DNA from: Bacteroidota bacterium
GTDB lineage: Bacteria > Bacteroidota > Bacteroidia > Chitinophagales > Chitinophagaceae
Assembly (NCBI GenBank): GCA_023386235.1
Contig: JAEWKC010000019.1
Location: forward strand, 1-49,826
Direction: 5' to 3'
DNA: 49,826 bases
Part shown: positions 9,173-16,869 of the stretch, one piece after another
Layout of the letters: each line of letters begins with the position of its first letter
Numbering within the stretch: position 1 is the stretch's first letter
Made by a program: the position numbers and the translations under genes
The notes under the pieces: generated by a model
The model's database searches: none
Told to the model about the DNA's origin: nothing
Seen by the model: the letters and a program-made list of their open reading frames with translations, nothing else

Positions 9173-9180
9173 TACTTTTG
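9173..9180 (+). promoter_or_regulatory. -7 promoter box for the TetR gene
   Basis: TACTTTTG matches TAnnTTTG and ends 19 bp before the ATG at 9200. The region is shared with the divergent minus-strand operon that starts at 9126, so a TetR-type operator could lie here, but I see no clear palindrome. Confidence 0.5.
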
Positions 9181-9199
9181 CCGTTATAAACGAAAAACT

Positions 9200-9790
9200 A
9201 TGGCAAGAATCAAAACGGAAAAAGACGTAACTAAAAAAGACGTTATATTGAAAGCTGCAGGCACACTATTTAGAGAAAAAGGCTACAAAGCAGCAAGCAT
9301 GAGAGATTTAGCTGAAAGAGTAGGTATTGAAGCAGCCAGTTTGTACAATCATATCCGCTCTAAGGCAGAGCTTTTACACGATATCTGCTTTAACTCAAGC
9401 AACTTTTACCTGGAGCATATTACCCGCATTGAAAATACCGATATCAGCCAGTTAGAAAAAGTAGAAACCATTCTTCGTTTTCAAATAAAGCAGATGATTG
9501 AACACTTTGACGAGCGCTATGTGGCGGACAGAGAATGGAAACATTTGCCTGAACCGCATTTAGCCAATTATCAAACACTCAGGCATAATTACAGAAAAAA
9601 ACTGAATGAGATAATTACCAAAGGTGTGCAGAATGGTGAGATAAAGGATATAAATGTACCTTCTACCATTTGGTTACTGCTGCACGCTATCAGCGGTATA
9701 GAATCCTGGCATCGTTCAAAAACAAAGATTGAACCAGAACTGCTGGAAGAAAACATGATCACTATTCTGATAGGCGGCTTAAAGAAATAA
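9200..9790 (+). CDS. TetR/AcrR family transcriptional regulator
   Basis: 196 residues. The N-terminal HTH spans about residues 10-57 and shows the classical pattern ILKAAGTLFREKGYKAASMR, then DLAERVGIEAASLYNHIRSK with the recognition helix ASLYNHIRSKAELL. The remainder is an alpha-helical ligand-binding and dimerisation domain with no identifiable ligand pocket. The length is normal for the family. The gene diverges from the 8806-9126 operon and ends in its own terminator. By position it may control that divergent operon (unknown, thioesterase, miaE) or itself. TetR proteins near acyl-CoA enzymes sometimes sense acyl-CoAs, but nothing in the sequence proves this. Confidence 0.94.
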   Translation: MARIKTEKDVTKKDVILKAAGTLFREKGYKAASMRDLAERVGIEAASLYNHIRSKAELLHDICFNSSNFYLEHITRIENTDISQLEKVETILRFQIKQMIEHFDERYVADREWKHLPEPHLANYQTLRHNYRKKLNEIITKGVQNGEIKDINVPSTIWLLLHAISGIESWHRSKTKIEPELLEENMITILIGGLKK

Positions 9791-9809
9791 GCCGAAAATA
9801 TTTTTATGC

Positions 9810-9848
9810 AAAACTGTCGTATTTATTATAAAGTGCGGCAGTTTTTTT
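9810..9848 (+). terminator. Terminator of the TetR gene
   Basis: A 10-bp stem (AAAACTGTCG 9810-9819 with CGGCAGTTTT 9836-9845, one T-G wobble) and a 16-nt loop are followed by a T run to 9848. Confidence 0.65.
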
Positions 9849-9867
9849 GGCTCTTATCCATCAAAGC

Positions 9868-9899
9868 AAAAAAAGCGACTGAAAACTCTCAGTCGCTTT
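9868..9899 (-). terminator. Terminator of the rplU-rpmA operon
   Basis: A perfect 11-bp stem (AAAGCGACTGA 9872-9882 with 9889-9899) and a 6-nt loop. On the minus strand it is followed by seven T residues (9868-9874 on the plus strand are A). Confidence 0.85.
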
Positions 9900-9921
9900 A
9901 AATATTTTTAGTAAAAACTAC

Positions 9922-10191
9922 TTATTCCGCTACAACTGCCTGGTCCACTACAGAAACAATAGATTTATTTTCTTTTGTTTTTCTGAATTCTACAACACCG
10001 TCAGTCAAAGCAAATAAAGTAAAGTCTTTACCAACGCCTACATTTTTACCAGGATGGTATGTAGTACCTCTCTGACGTACTATGATGTTACCGGAAATAG
10101 CAGGTTGACCGCCATAAATCTTAACACCCAGACGTTTACTTCTTGAGTCGCGACCATTTTTTACGCTACCTTCACCTTTTTTATGTGCCAT
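9922..10191 (-). CDS. rpmA: 50S ribosomal protein bL27
   Basis: 89 residues. bL27 sits near the peptidyl-transferase centre of the large subunit. The N-terminus MAHKKGEGSVKNGRDSRSKR and the stretches LGVKIYGGQPAISGNIIVRQ and GTTYHPGKNVGVGKDFTLFA are diagnostic. No Firmicutes-type N-terminal propeptide is present; the protein starts directly at MAHKKG. It follows rplU by 42 bp on the same strand, the usual bL21-bL27 pair, and is closed by a strong hairpin. The C-terminus carries a short extra tail (VVDQAVVAE). Confidence 0.98.
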   Translation of the reverse strand: MAHKKGEGSVKNGRDSRSKRLGVKIYGGQPAISGNIIVRQRGTTYHPGKNVGVGKDFTLFALTDGVVEFRKTKENKSIVSVVDQAVVAE

Positions 10192-10233
10192 TTTTTAAAA
10201 AAATTAAATTAGTTTACAAATCGAAATGCAAAG

Positions 10234-10539
10234 TTATGCAATTCCGCTGATTTTAATTTGTGTGTATTGAGTTCTGTGACCGTGTTTTTTACGGAAACCT
10301 TTTCTTCTTTTGTGTTTAAAAGCAATTACTTTATCGCCCTGTACTTTTTCAGCAACAACTTCCGCGGATACTACAGCTTTTACAGCTTCTCCTAAAGTAA
10401 GATTGCCACCGTCTCCGGTCATTAGTACATCTTTGAACTCAACTTTTTCTCCGTTTTTTGCAGACAAATGTGGTACATACAGGGTATCTCCCTCTTGTAC
10501 TCTGAATTGTTGGCCTGCTATTTTTACAACTGCGAACAT
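10234..10539 (-). CDS. rplU: 50S ribosomal protein bL21
   Basis: 101 residues. bL21 binds 23S rRNA in the large subunit. Recognisable parts are MFAVVKIAGQQFRVQEGDTL at the start and VIAFKHKRRKGFRKKHGHRT near residues 70-90, followed by QTYTQIKI-like TQYTQIKISGIA at the end. It is the first gene of the rplU-rpmA operon, with a good Bacteroidota promoter 20-50 bp upstream. The length is normal for the family. Confidence 0.98.
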   Translation of the reverse strand: MFAVVKIAGQQFRVQEGDTLYVPHLSAKNGEKVEFKDVLMTGDGGNLTLGEAVKAVVSAEVVAEKVQGDKVIAFKHKRRKGFRKKHGHRTQYTQIKISGIA

Positions 10540-10558
10540 GGTTTTAAAATTAGGACTG

Positions 10559-10589
10559 CAAAGGTAAGGATATTTTTTAATTGAGCAAA
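10559..10589 (-). promoter_or_regulatory. Promoter of rplU-rpmA
   Basis: On the minus strand TTTG (10586-10589) and TACCTTTG (10559-10566) are spaced by 19 nt. This fits the Bacteroidota -33/-7 arrangement. Confidence 0.75.
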
Positions 10590-10645
10590 CAATTTAGCTA
10601 AACTTTTTATCGAAAGTATATCAAAAACATGGTTTCACGCCTTAT

Positions 10646-10669
10646 TATCTTTGTTTTATTGTAAGTTTG
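10646..10669 (+). promoter_or_regulatory. Two overlapping candidate -7 boxes for the GH3 gene
   Basis: TATCTTTG (10646-10653) and TAAGTTTG (10662-10669) both match TAnnTTTG and lie 22-46 bp before the TTG start at 10692. Neither has a clear -33 box. Confidence 0.45.
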
Positions 10670-10691
10670 CGTATCAAAATTAATAAATAAA

Positions 10692-12182
10692 TTGAGCATA
10701 ATCAGCACCTTGGCAAAAATTTATGCCGGTATCACTAAGAAAAAAACTTCGCGCGAAATGGCTTCCGCCGTGCAGGATCAGCAAAAAATCATGCGCGAGC
10801 TGGTTACAAAAGCCGCGTTCACCCAATACGGAAAGGATCATCATTTCACAGAAATAAAATCCTACGACGATTTTAAAAAGCATATACCCATAGCCGACTA
10901 CGAGCAGCTAAAACCCTATATAGAAAAAATTAAGGACGGAAAAGAAAATGTGCTATGGCCCGGCAAACCGATTTATTTTGCTAAAACAAGCGGCACTACC
11001 AGCGGCACTAAATATATTCCTATTACCAAAGAATCTATTGGCAATCACATCAACTCTACCAAAGATGCGCTGCTCACTTATATTGCCAACTCGGGCAATG
11101 CGGATTTTTTAAACGGTAAAATGATTTTCTTAAGTGGCTCGCCCACCCTCGATACATCAGGCAAAATACCTACAGGAAGATTAAGTGGTATTGTTAATCA
11201 TCATGTACCCGCTTATCTCACCAAAAATCAATTGCCCAGCTACGAAACCAATTGCATTGAAGACTGGGAAACCAAAGTAAATAAAATTGTAGACGAAACC
11301 ATAGACAAGGATATGACGCTGATAAGTGGCATTCCACCCTGGATGCAAATGTACTTTGATAAGCTTTACGAACGAACTGGGAAAAAAGTGATTGAGCTGT
11401 TTCCCAATCTTTCCATTATAGTTTACGGAGGTGTAAATTTTGAACCTTACAGGCAGCGGTTATTTGAATCAATAGGAAAACAGATTGATTCTGTAGAGCT
11501 TTTCCCTGCATCGGAAGGTTCATTTGCCTATCAGGATGTGCAGGACGAAAAAGGAATGCTGCTCACTACCAACAAGGGAATTTTTTATGAGTTTATTCCG
11601 GCAGAAGAGATTTTCGGCGAGAATCCTGCAAGGCTATATTTAAAAGATGTGGAACTGAATAAAAACTACGCCCTCATCATCAACAACAACGCGGGTTTGT
11701 GGGGTTACAACATTGGAGATACCGTAAAGTTTGTAAGCCTTGATCCTTACAGGGTAATAGTTTCCGGCCGAATAAAACATTTCATTTCTGCTTTTGGCGA
11801 ACATGTAATTGGTGAAGAGGTAGATGCGTCTATTGGCGAAGCATCTAAAAAACATCAGGCACAAATATCAGAATATACCGTAGCGCCATTTGTGGCAAAA
11901 GAAGAAGGCAAAAGCTATCATGAGTGGTTTATAGAATTTGAAAAGGAACCAGCCGATATGCAGTCTTTTGCAGAAGACCTGGACAATGAACTACGAAAAA
12001 GAAATACTTACTACGACGATTTAATTGCCGGTAATATTTTACAAAAGCTACAAATTACGCGCGTGCAAAAAAACGGATTTATCAATTACATGAAATCAGT
12101 GGGTAAGCTGGGCGGCCAAAACAAACTGCCCCGCCTAAGCAACGACAGGGCAATTGCGGATGAGTTAGAAAAACACAGCTAA
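10692..12182 (+). CDS. GH3 auxin-responsive promoter family protein (acyl-adenylating fold)
   Basis: 496 residues resembling the GH3 family, members of the ANL adenylating superfamily, which in plants conjugate amino acids to jasmonate or auxin. The ATP-binding loop is AKTSGTTSGTKYIPIT near residues 98-113. ELFPASEGSFAYQ (about 268-280) and DTVKFVSLDPYRVIVSGRIKHF (split near 344-365) also match. In Bacteroidota such genes are common but their substrate is not known; lipid or amino-acid acylation is a guess. The start is a TTG at 10692. The first in-frame ATG would remove about 23 residues of the conserved N-terminal helix (SIISTLAKIYAGI), so TTG is preferred. It is monocistronic by context. 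Confidence 0.9.
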   Translation: MSIISTLAKIYAGITKKKTSREMASAVQDQQKIMRELVTKAAFTQYGKDHHFTEIKSYDDFKKHIPIADYEQLKPYIEKIKDGKENVLWPGKPIYFAKTSGTTSGTKYIPITKESIGNHINSTKDALLTYIANSGNADFLNGKMIFLSGSPTLDTSGKIPTGRLSGIVNHHVPAYLTKNQLPSYETNCIEDWETKVNKIVDETIDKDMTLISGIPPWMQMYFDKLYERTGKKVIELFPNLSIIVYGGVNFEPYRQRLFESIGKQIDSVELFPASEGSFAYQDVQDEKGMLLTTNKGIFYEFIPAEEIFGENPARLYLKDVELNKNYALIINNNAGLWGYNIGDTVKFVSLDPYRVIVSGRIKHFISAFGEHVIGEEVDASIGEASKKHQAQISEYTVAPFVAKEEGKSYHEWFIEFEKEPADMQSFAEDLDNELRKRNTYYDDLIAGNILQKLQITRVQKNGFINYMKSVGKLGGQNKLPRLSNDRAIADELEKHS

Positions 12183-12361
12183 TTAAAAGTATAACCAACA
12201 GATAAATAAGGCCAATACGGGAGAAAATAACCATTTCCAAAAACAGGAGAAAATCCTGCTCTGCCATCTCTGCGCTTGGAAAAACGTGTGTCGTAGTTCA
12301 GACCTACAATTAAACTAGGACCAAAGCCCTCAAGAAATACATCATGGATGTATCGTTGAAT
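12179..12361 (-). pseudogene. Remnant of a Bacteroidota outer-membrane beta-barrel protein
   Basis: On the minus strand, between GH3 and dxr, about 60 codons read without stop and end at TAG 12179-12181. They include YIHDVFLEGFGPSLIVGLNY then DTRFSKRRDG, a motif I associate with uncharacterised Bacteroidota barrel proteins. They finish with PYWPYLSVGYTFN, a typical barrel C-terminus ending in an aromatic-rich strand. There is no start codon and the middle of the barrel seems missing between these two parts, so it looks like a deletion-fused gene relic. It overlaps the GH3 stop by 4 bp. Identification is from pattern memory only. Confidence 0.45.
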
Positions 12362-12365
12362 TGCC

Positions 12366-12383
12366 GCGCTCCTGTCGGAGCGC
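12366..12383. repeat. Short palindromic hairpin (GCGCTCC-TGTC-GGAGCGC)
   Basis: A perfect 7-bp GC-rich stem with a TGTC loop in otherwise AT-rich intergenic DNA. It lies directly at the upstream edge of the barrel-protein remnant. It has no T run, so it is more likely a dispersed palindromic repeat unit than a terminator. The rest of 12384-12530 shows no gene and probably holds the dxr promoter (TATCTTTA near 12497 is one mismatch from TAnnTTTG). Confidence 0.5.
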
Positions 12384-12530
12384 TATCTAATGCTCACGGC
12401 CGGTTTTTATTACTCATTAGCCAGATTTTAAATTAATTAGATTAAACCATAAGCTATCCTTTCAAAATCGTATTTTTCTGAATTAAATAAAAACAATATC
12501 TTTACAAACTGTTGTAAATTTTGATTTTTC

Positions 12531-13688
12531 ATGTCGCAAAGACGCATAGCAATATTCGGCTCTACAGGTTCTATTGGTCAGCAAACACTGGATGTAATTG
12601 AAAAAAATCCGGACTTGTTTTCCGTGGAAGTATTAACCGCACAAAACAATGATGGTTTGTTGATTGAGCAATCGCTTAAATTCAAACCCAAAGTAGTAGT
12701 TATTGGCAACGAAACTAAATACAAAGTTGTTTCGGACGCCCTTGCCCCCCATGGCATACAGGTAAGCGCCGGAGAACAAGCTATTACGGATGCCGCAGAT
12801 ATTGATATATACGATATTATGGTGGCAGCCATCGTAGGTTTTGCCGGTTTAAAACCCACCCTGAAGGCCATTGAAAAAGGCAAGCACATTGGCCTCGCCA
12901 ATAAAGAAACCCTGGTGGTGGCCGGCGATATTGTAATGCAAAAAGCCAGGGAAAACAATGTAAACATAGTGCCTATAGACAGTGAGCACAGCGCTATTTT
13001 TCAATGCCTTACCGGAGAGAAAAACAATAAAATAGAACGCGTTATTCTTACAGCCAGCGGCGGCCCTTTCCTGGGCAGAAAGCCCAACTACCTCGTAAAC
13101 GTAAAACGCGAGCATGCCCTACAACATCCTAACTGGAATATGGGCGCTAAAATATCTGTAGACTCTGCAACACTGATGAATAAAGGGCTTGAGATGATAG
13201 AAGCGAAATGGCTTTTTGGATTGGAGCCCGAACAGATTAATGTGATCATTCATCCGCAGAGCATTATACATAGCATGGTAGAGTTTGAAGACGGAAGCAT
13301 GAAAGCGCAAATGGGACTGCCGGATATGCGCCTGCCCATTCAATATGCGCTCAGTTATCCCGAAAGATTAAAAAGTGATTTTCCACGTTATAACTTTAAA
13401 AAACCCGACACGCTTACATTTGAAGAGCCCGATATAAAAACATTCCGCAATTTATTTCTGGCGCAGAAAGCGCTGCAAACCGGGGGCAATATGCCTTGTA
13501 TTATCAATGCCGCCAATGAAATAGTCGTTTATACTTTTCTGAAAAACCGTTTAGGCTTTTTAGAAATGACAGAGGTAATAGAGCAAACAATGGAAAAAAT
13601 ACCATTTATTTCACAGCCAACACTTGATGATTATTTTGATTCTGATGCAGAAGCACGTACATTTGCAGCCTCTTTGGTTCAGATATAA
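12531..13688 (+). CDS. dxr: 1-deoxy-D-xylulose 5-phosphate reductoisomerase
   Basis: 385 residues. This is the second enzyme of the MEP isoprenoid pathway, converting DXP to MEP with NADPH and a divalent metal. The NADPH-binding loop is IFGSTGSIGQQTLDV (about residues 7-21). ANKETLVVAG (about 124), VPIDSEHSAIFQCL with the metal-binding Asp and Glu (about 149), TASGGPF (about 174) and HPNWNMGAKISVDSATLMNK (about 198-217) follow, then GLEMIEAKWLF. The length is normal. The downstream rseP gene begins 55 bp after the stop, a common Bacteroidota and Gram-negative pairing. Confidence 0.98.
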   Translation: MSQRRIAIFGSTGSIGQQTLDVIEKNPDLFSVEVLTAQNNDGLLIEQSLKFKPKVVVIGNETKYKVVSDALAPHGIQVSAGEQAITDAADIDIYDIMVAAIVGFAGLKPTLKAIEKGKHIGLANKETLVVAGDIVMQKARENNVNIVPIDSEHSAIFQCLTGEKNNKIERVILTASGGPFLGRKPNYLVNVKREHALQHPNWNMGAKISVDSATLMNKGLEMIEAKWLFGLEPEQINVIIHPQSIIHSMVEFEDGSMKAQMGLPDMRLPIQYALSYPERLKSDFPRYNFKKPDTLTFEEPDIKTFRNLFLAQKALQTGGNMPCIINAANEIVVYTFLKNRLGFLEMTEVIEQTMEKIPFISQPTLDDYFDSDAEARTFAASLVQI

Positions 13689-13743
13689 ACTTATGAGTAC
13701 TTTCTATTAATCAATTATTAAATTATTTTATCTAAAATAAAAA

Positions 13744-15243
13744 ATGACAGCTGTATTATTAGCCATTGACTGGTCGCTTATTGGCATTAAAACTTTCCAG
13801 TTTATTTTATCTTTTTCCATATTAGTTACTTTACATGAATTGGGGCATTATTTAGCTGCTAAAATTTTCGGATGTCGTGTAGAGAGTTTTTATTTATTCT
13901 TTAATCCGGCGTTTACACTTGCCGCGTTTAAGAAAGTAAAAAATAAATGGCGCTCTAAATTTTTCTTCAAAAACCAGCCCGACGGCGAAGAAGTGGTTTT
14001 AGAGAATGGAAAAAAAGGAATAGTAAAGCCCGACCCGGAATCTTTGCCCGATAATGACTGGAGAAAATACCCCCACAATACAGAGTATGGCTTAGGCTGG
14101 CTTCCGCTGGGCGGCTATGTAAAAATAGCCGGAATGATTGACGAGAGCATGGATAAGGAACAAATGAAGCAACCGGCAAAGCCTTGGGAGTTTCGTAGCA
14201 AACCCGCCTGGCAAAGATTGATAATCATGATTGCCGGCGTAGTAGTAAACATTCTGCTTGGTTATTTTATCTACTCAATGATGCTATGGAAATGGGGAGA
14301 AGAATACCTGCCTACAAAAGAGCTTACTTACGGCATAGCCGCAGATTCTGTAGCGGAAAAAATAGGATTCAGAGACGGGGATAAAATACTATCTGTTGAT
14401 GGAAAAGAATACGAAAAATTCAATGATATTAACAAGCATCTGCTGCTTAGAAAAACGCAAAATGTAACGGTTGACAGAAACGGGCAAACTGTAAATGTTG
14501 CCATCCCTGAAGATATAGCCAAAACACTGATAGGAACAAAAAACCTTAATTTTATCTCGCCCCGCATACCGAATGTAGCGCTGCAAAAAGTTGTAGACAC
14601 GCTGCCTGCCGGTAAAGCAGGACTAACAACGGGCGACAAAATTATAGCGGCCGATAGCGTTGCTTTCCAATTCAATGATCAGGTAAGAGAATACATTAAA
14701 AGCCAGGCCGGCAAAACCACTTCGTTATTGGTACAGCGCGCAGACGATACTTTAACCGTAAACACACCGGTAAGCAGTGAAGGTACTATCGGCGTTTTGT
14801 TCAATACATCTGAAATGAACAACTTCTTCACTTACACGAAAATCAATTACAACTTTTTTCAATCCTTATCTGCAGGTGTAGGCAAAACCTGGGAAACGCT
14901 GGAAGATTACTGGCTGCAATTAAAACTGATATTCGGAGGAAAGGTAGCAGCCAAAGATTCGGTAGGATCTCTTATTACTATTGGCAGCATATTTCCAGAC
15001 ACTTGGGATTGGGCACGCTTCTGGAGCCTTACCGCTTTTTTCTCATTAGTGTTGGCATTTATGAATATATTGCCCATACCCGCCCTCGATGGCGGACACG
15101 CAATGTTTACCATTTATGAAATGATAACAGGCCGAAAACCATCTGACAAGTTTATGGAAGTTGCACAAACAATTGGAATGATTATTCTGTTGGGTTTAAT
15201 GGTATTCGCGTTAGGCAATGATATTCTACGATTGTTCAGATAA
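13744..15243 (+). CDS. rseP: RIP metalloprotease RseP (site-2 protease)
   Basis: 499 residues. This inner-membrane zinc protease cuts transmembrane substrates such as anti-sigma factors and signal-peptide remnants. The zinc site is TLHELGHYLAA with H31, E32 and H35. The second signature is MNILPIPALDGGHAMF near residues 440-455, which supplies the Asp ligand. Between them lie two PDZ-like domains (about 195-265 and 275-345, with AADSVAEKIGFRDGDKILSV and LPAGKAGLTTGDKIIAADSV) and several membrane helices. It is longer than E. coli RseP (about 450) because of an insert after the first helix (about 60-100, charged). It is probably co-transcribed with dxr. Confidence 0.97.
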   Translation: MTAVLLAIDWSLIGIKTFQFILSFSILVTLHELGHYLAAKIFGCRVESFYLFFNPAFTLAAFKKVKNKWRSKFFFKNQPDGEEVVLENGKKGIVKPDPESLPDNDWRKYPHNTEYGLGWLPLGGYVKIAGMIDESMDKEQMKQPAKPWEFRSKPAWQRLIIMIAGVVVNILLGYFIYSMMLWKWGEEYLPTKELTYGIAADSVAEKIGFRDGDKILSVDGKEYEKFNDINKHLLLRKTQNVTVDRNGQTVNVAIPEDIAKTLIGTKNLNFISPRIPNVALQKVVDTLPAGKAGLTTGDKIIAADSVAFQFNDQVREYIKSQAGKTTSLLVQRADDTLTVNTPVSSEGTIGVLFNTSEMNNFFTYTKINYNFFQSLSAGVGKTWETLEDYWLQLKLIFGGKVAAKDSVGSLITIGSIFPDTWDWARFWSLTAFFSLVLAFMNILPIPALDGGHAMFTIYEMITGRKPSDKFMEVAQTIGMIILLGLMVFALGNDILRLFR

Positions 15244-15307
15244 AAATAATTTTCAGTTCAAAAATATCGGGCTACTTTTATAACCTAAATCTTACAAACA
15301 GAATTTT

Positions 15308-15859
15308 ATGTATATCAACGTAAACCATCCCTGGCACAATGTACCTGCCGGAGAAAGAAATCCGGAAATAGTAAACGCGGTGATTGAAATTCCGCAAGGC
15401 TCGCGTGCCAAATACGAATTGGATAAAGATTCGGGATTGCTAAAAATGGACAGGGTTATCTACTCCTCTTTCCACTATCCTAACAATTACGGCTTTATTC
15501 CCAGCTCGCTGGGAGACGACCATGACCCTTTGGATATTATGGTTTTGTCTTCTATCAACATCCAGCCTTTGTGTATTGTTGAAGCCAAAGTGATAGGCGT
15601 AATGCAAATGATAGATAATGGCGAAGGTGACGATAAAATAATAGGCGTGGCGCTTAACGACCAATCCTTTAACCACTACAATGACATATCGGAACTGTCT
15701 AACCATTTCTTTAATGAACTGAAACACTTTTTTGAAGAATACAAACGCCTGGAAGATAAAGCCGTTAAAGTAGAGGATTTTGGCGGTAAAGACCTGGCGC
15801 AAAAAATTATTGTGGCCGCGCTGGAAAATTATGAAAGAACTTTCGGCAGAAAAGTGTAG
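15308..15859 (+). CDS. ppa: Inorganic pyrophosphatase, family I
   Basis: 183 residues. This soluble Mg-dependent enzyme hydrolyses PPi to phosphate and so pulls biosynthetic reactions forward. The active-site signature is DDHDPLDIMV near residues 76-85. PQGSRAKYELDKDSG (about 29-43), YPNNYGFIPSS (about 58-68) and the second Asp-rich stretch GEGDDKIIGVALND (about 104-117) match. The length is close to the prokaryotic norm. It stops at TAG. It stands alone between rseP and a small membrane-protein gene that seems to have its own promoter. Confidence 0.97.
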   Translation: MYINVNHPWHNVPAGERNPEIVNAVIEIPQGSRAKYELDKDSGLLKMDRVIYSSFHYPNNYGFIPSSLGDDHDPLDIMVLSSINIQPLCIVEAKVIGVMQMIDNGEGDDKIIGVALNDQSFNHYNDISELSNHFFNELKHFFEEYKRLEDKAVKVEDFGGKDLAQKIIVAALENYERTFGRKV

Positions 15860-15878
15860 CATTCTTTAGAAATTTATA

Positions 15879-15886
15879 TACATTTG
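15879..15886 (+). promoter_or_regulatory. -7 promoter box for the small membrane protein
   Basis: TACATTTG matches TAnnTTTG and ends 17 bp before the ATG at 15904. Confidence 0.5.
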
Positions 15887-15903
15887 TAAAAATTATTCAA
15901 CAC

Positions 15904-16095
15904 ATGGAACAGGAAAAAGAAAAATCTACATCTAAATATTGGTTATATTTTTTTATAAGTCTGGTGGTTATTATTGCCCTGCTTATATGGGTAAGACCTT
16001 ATTTTTGGGTAGCACTGCCTTTTGTAGTTACATTTTTTGTAAAAGCAATGAATATCATTGATGACAATCAATCAAAAGATCAGGAAGTTTATTAA
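15904..16095 (+). CDS. Small two-helix membrane protein, unknown
   Basis: 63 residues with a charged N-terminus (MEQEKEKSTSKYW). Two hydrophobic stretches follow: LYFFISLVVIIALLIWV (about 14-30) and FWVALPFVVTFFVKAM (about 34-49). The tail is acidic (DDNQSKDQEVY). No family is recognised. It has its own promoter-like box and a following terminator, which support it being a real monocistronic gene. Small membrane proteins of this sort are often regulators of larger membrane complexes, but nothing here indicates which. Confidence 0.65.
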   Translation: MEQEKEKSTSKYWLYFFISLVVIIALLIWVRPYFWVALPFVVTFFVKAMNIIDDNQSKDQEVY

Positions 16096-16117
16096 ATAAA
16101 ATTTATTTCAAAAATAT

Positions 16118-16148
16118 AAAAAGCAATCAGCAATGGTTGCTTTTTTTT
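16118..16148 (+). terminator. Terminator between the small membrane gene and folK
   Basis: A 9-bp stem (AAAAAGCAA 16118-16126 with TTGCTTTTT 16137-16145) is followed by T residues to 16148. It has A residues on the other side and may work in both directions for these convergent genes. Confidence 0.7.
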
Positions 16149-16183
16149 ATTGGGCAGGAAAGACGGCTGCCGGTTATACACAC

Positions 16184-16675
16184 TCACAATTTTACAACTT
16201 TCTTATATACAGTTGACGCGTCTTCAGAAAGTTGAAGTAAGTCTTGTATGGTTTTGTTCAATACCGGGTGAAGTTTTTCCGGCGCTATTTCATTCAGCGG
16301 CACCAGCACAAAATTTCTTTGATGCATATATGGATGAGGCACTTGTAAATCTGCTTGATTGATTATCCGGTTTTCAAAAAGCAGCACATCTATATCTATT
16401 ATGCGCTGTCCCATTTTTTTTTCTCTCACTCTGCCCATCTTTTTTTCTATTTCCAGAGCTTTTATCAGCACTTTCTCAGCAGATAAATGAGTTTCAACCT
16501 GAATAGCGATATTGTAAAATTCCGGCTGGTCCGTTACGCCCCACGGCTCGGTACCATACACTGACGAAGCTTTTTCCACTTTCCCTATTTCATCGTTGAT
16601 AAAAGCCAGAGCGGTTTGTAAATTACCGGCTTTATCGCCCATATTCGTTCCTAAAGAAAGAAAAGCTGTATTCAT
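16184..16675 (-). CDS. folK: 2-amino-4-hydroxy-6-hydroxymethyldihydropteridine pyrophosphokinase
   Basis: About 163 residues. It transfers pyrophosphate from ATP to 6-hydroxymethyl-dihydropterin in folate synthesis. MNTAFLSLGTNMGDKAGNLQ is the usual HPPK start. SSVYGTEPWGVTDQPEFYN (about 38-56), REKKMGQRIIDIDVLLFEN with the metal-binding Asp pair (about 89-107) and VPHPYMHQRNFVLVPLNEIA (about 112-131) follow. The frame is open for seven codons further upstream (ATG at 16696), but the ATG at 16675 gives the family N-terminus. It converges on the small membrane-protein gene and diverges from sppA. Confidence 0.95.
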   Translation of the reverse strand: MNTAFLSLGTNMGDKAGNLQTALAFINDEIGKVEKASSVYGTEPWGVTDQPEFYNIAIQVETHLSAEKVLIKALEIEKKMGRVREKKMGQRIIDIDVLLFENRIINQADLQVPHPYMHQRNFVLVPLNEIAPEKLHPVLNKTIQDLLQLSEDASTVYKKVVKL

Positions 16676-16869
16676 TCTTGTTTTATTGTTTGCCAAATGT
16701 AATTTTACATTAATTATTTAAATAATCGGTTTTCTTTTTTATTTTTATCACATATTTGCATTATCTAAAAATAATTTTTTTACTAACCTTATGAAATAAA
16801 TACAGTGATTATTACAGAGAAACAGTATTTATACATAGTGATCACATCTAACAATAAAAACATAAACTT

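Noticed and set aside
12366..12383. Terminator for GH3 or dxr
   Set aside because: The palindrome lacks a T run on either strand and lies about 180 bp past the GH3 stop, so a repeat element is more likely.
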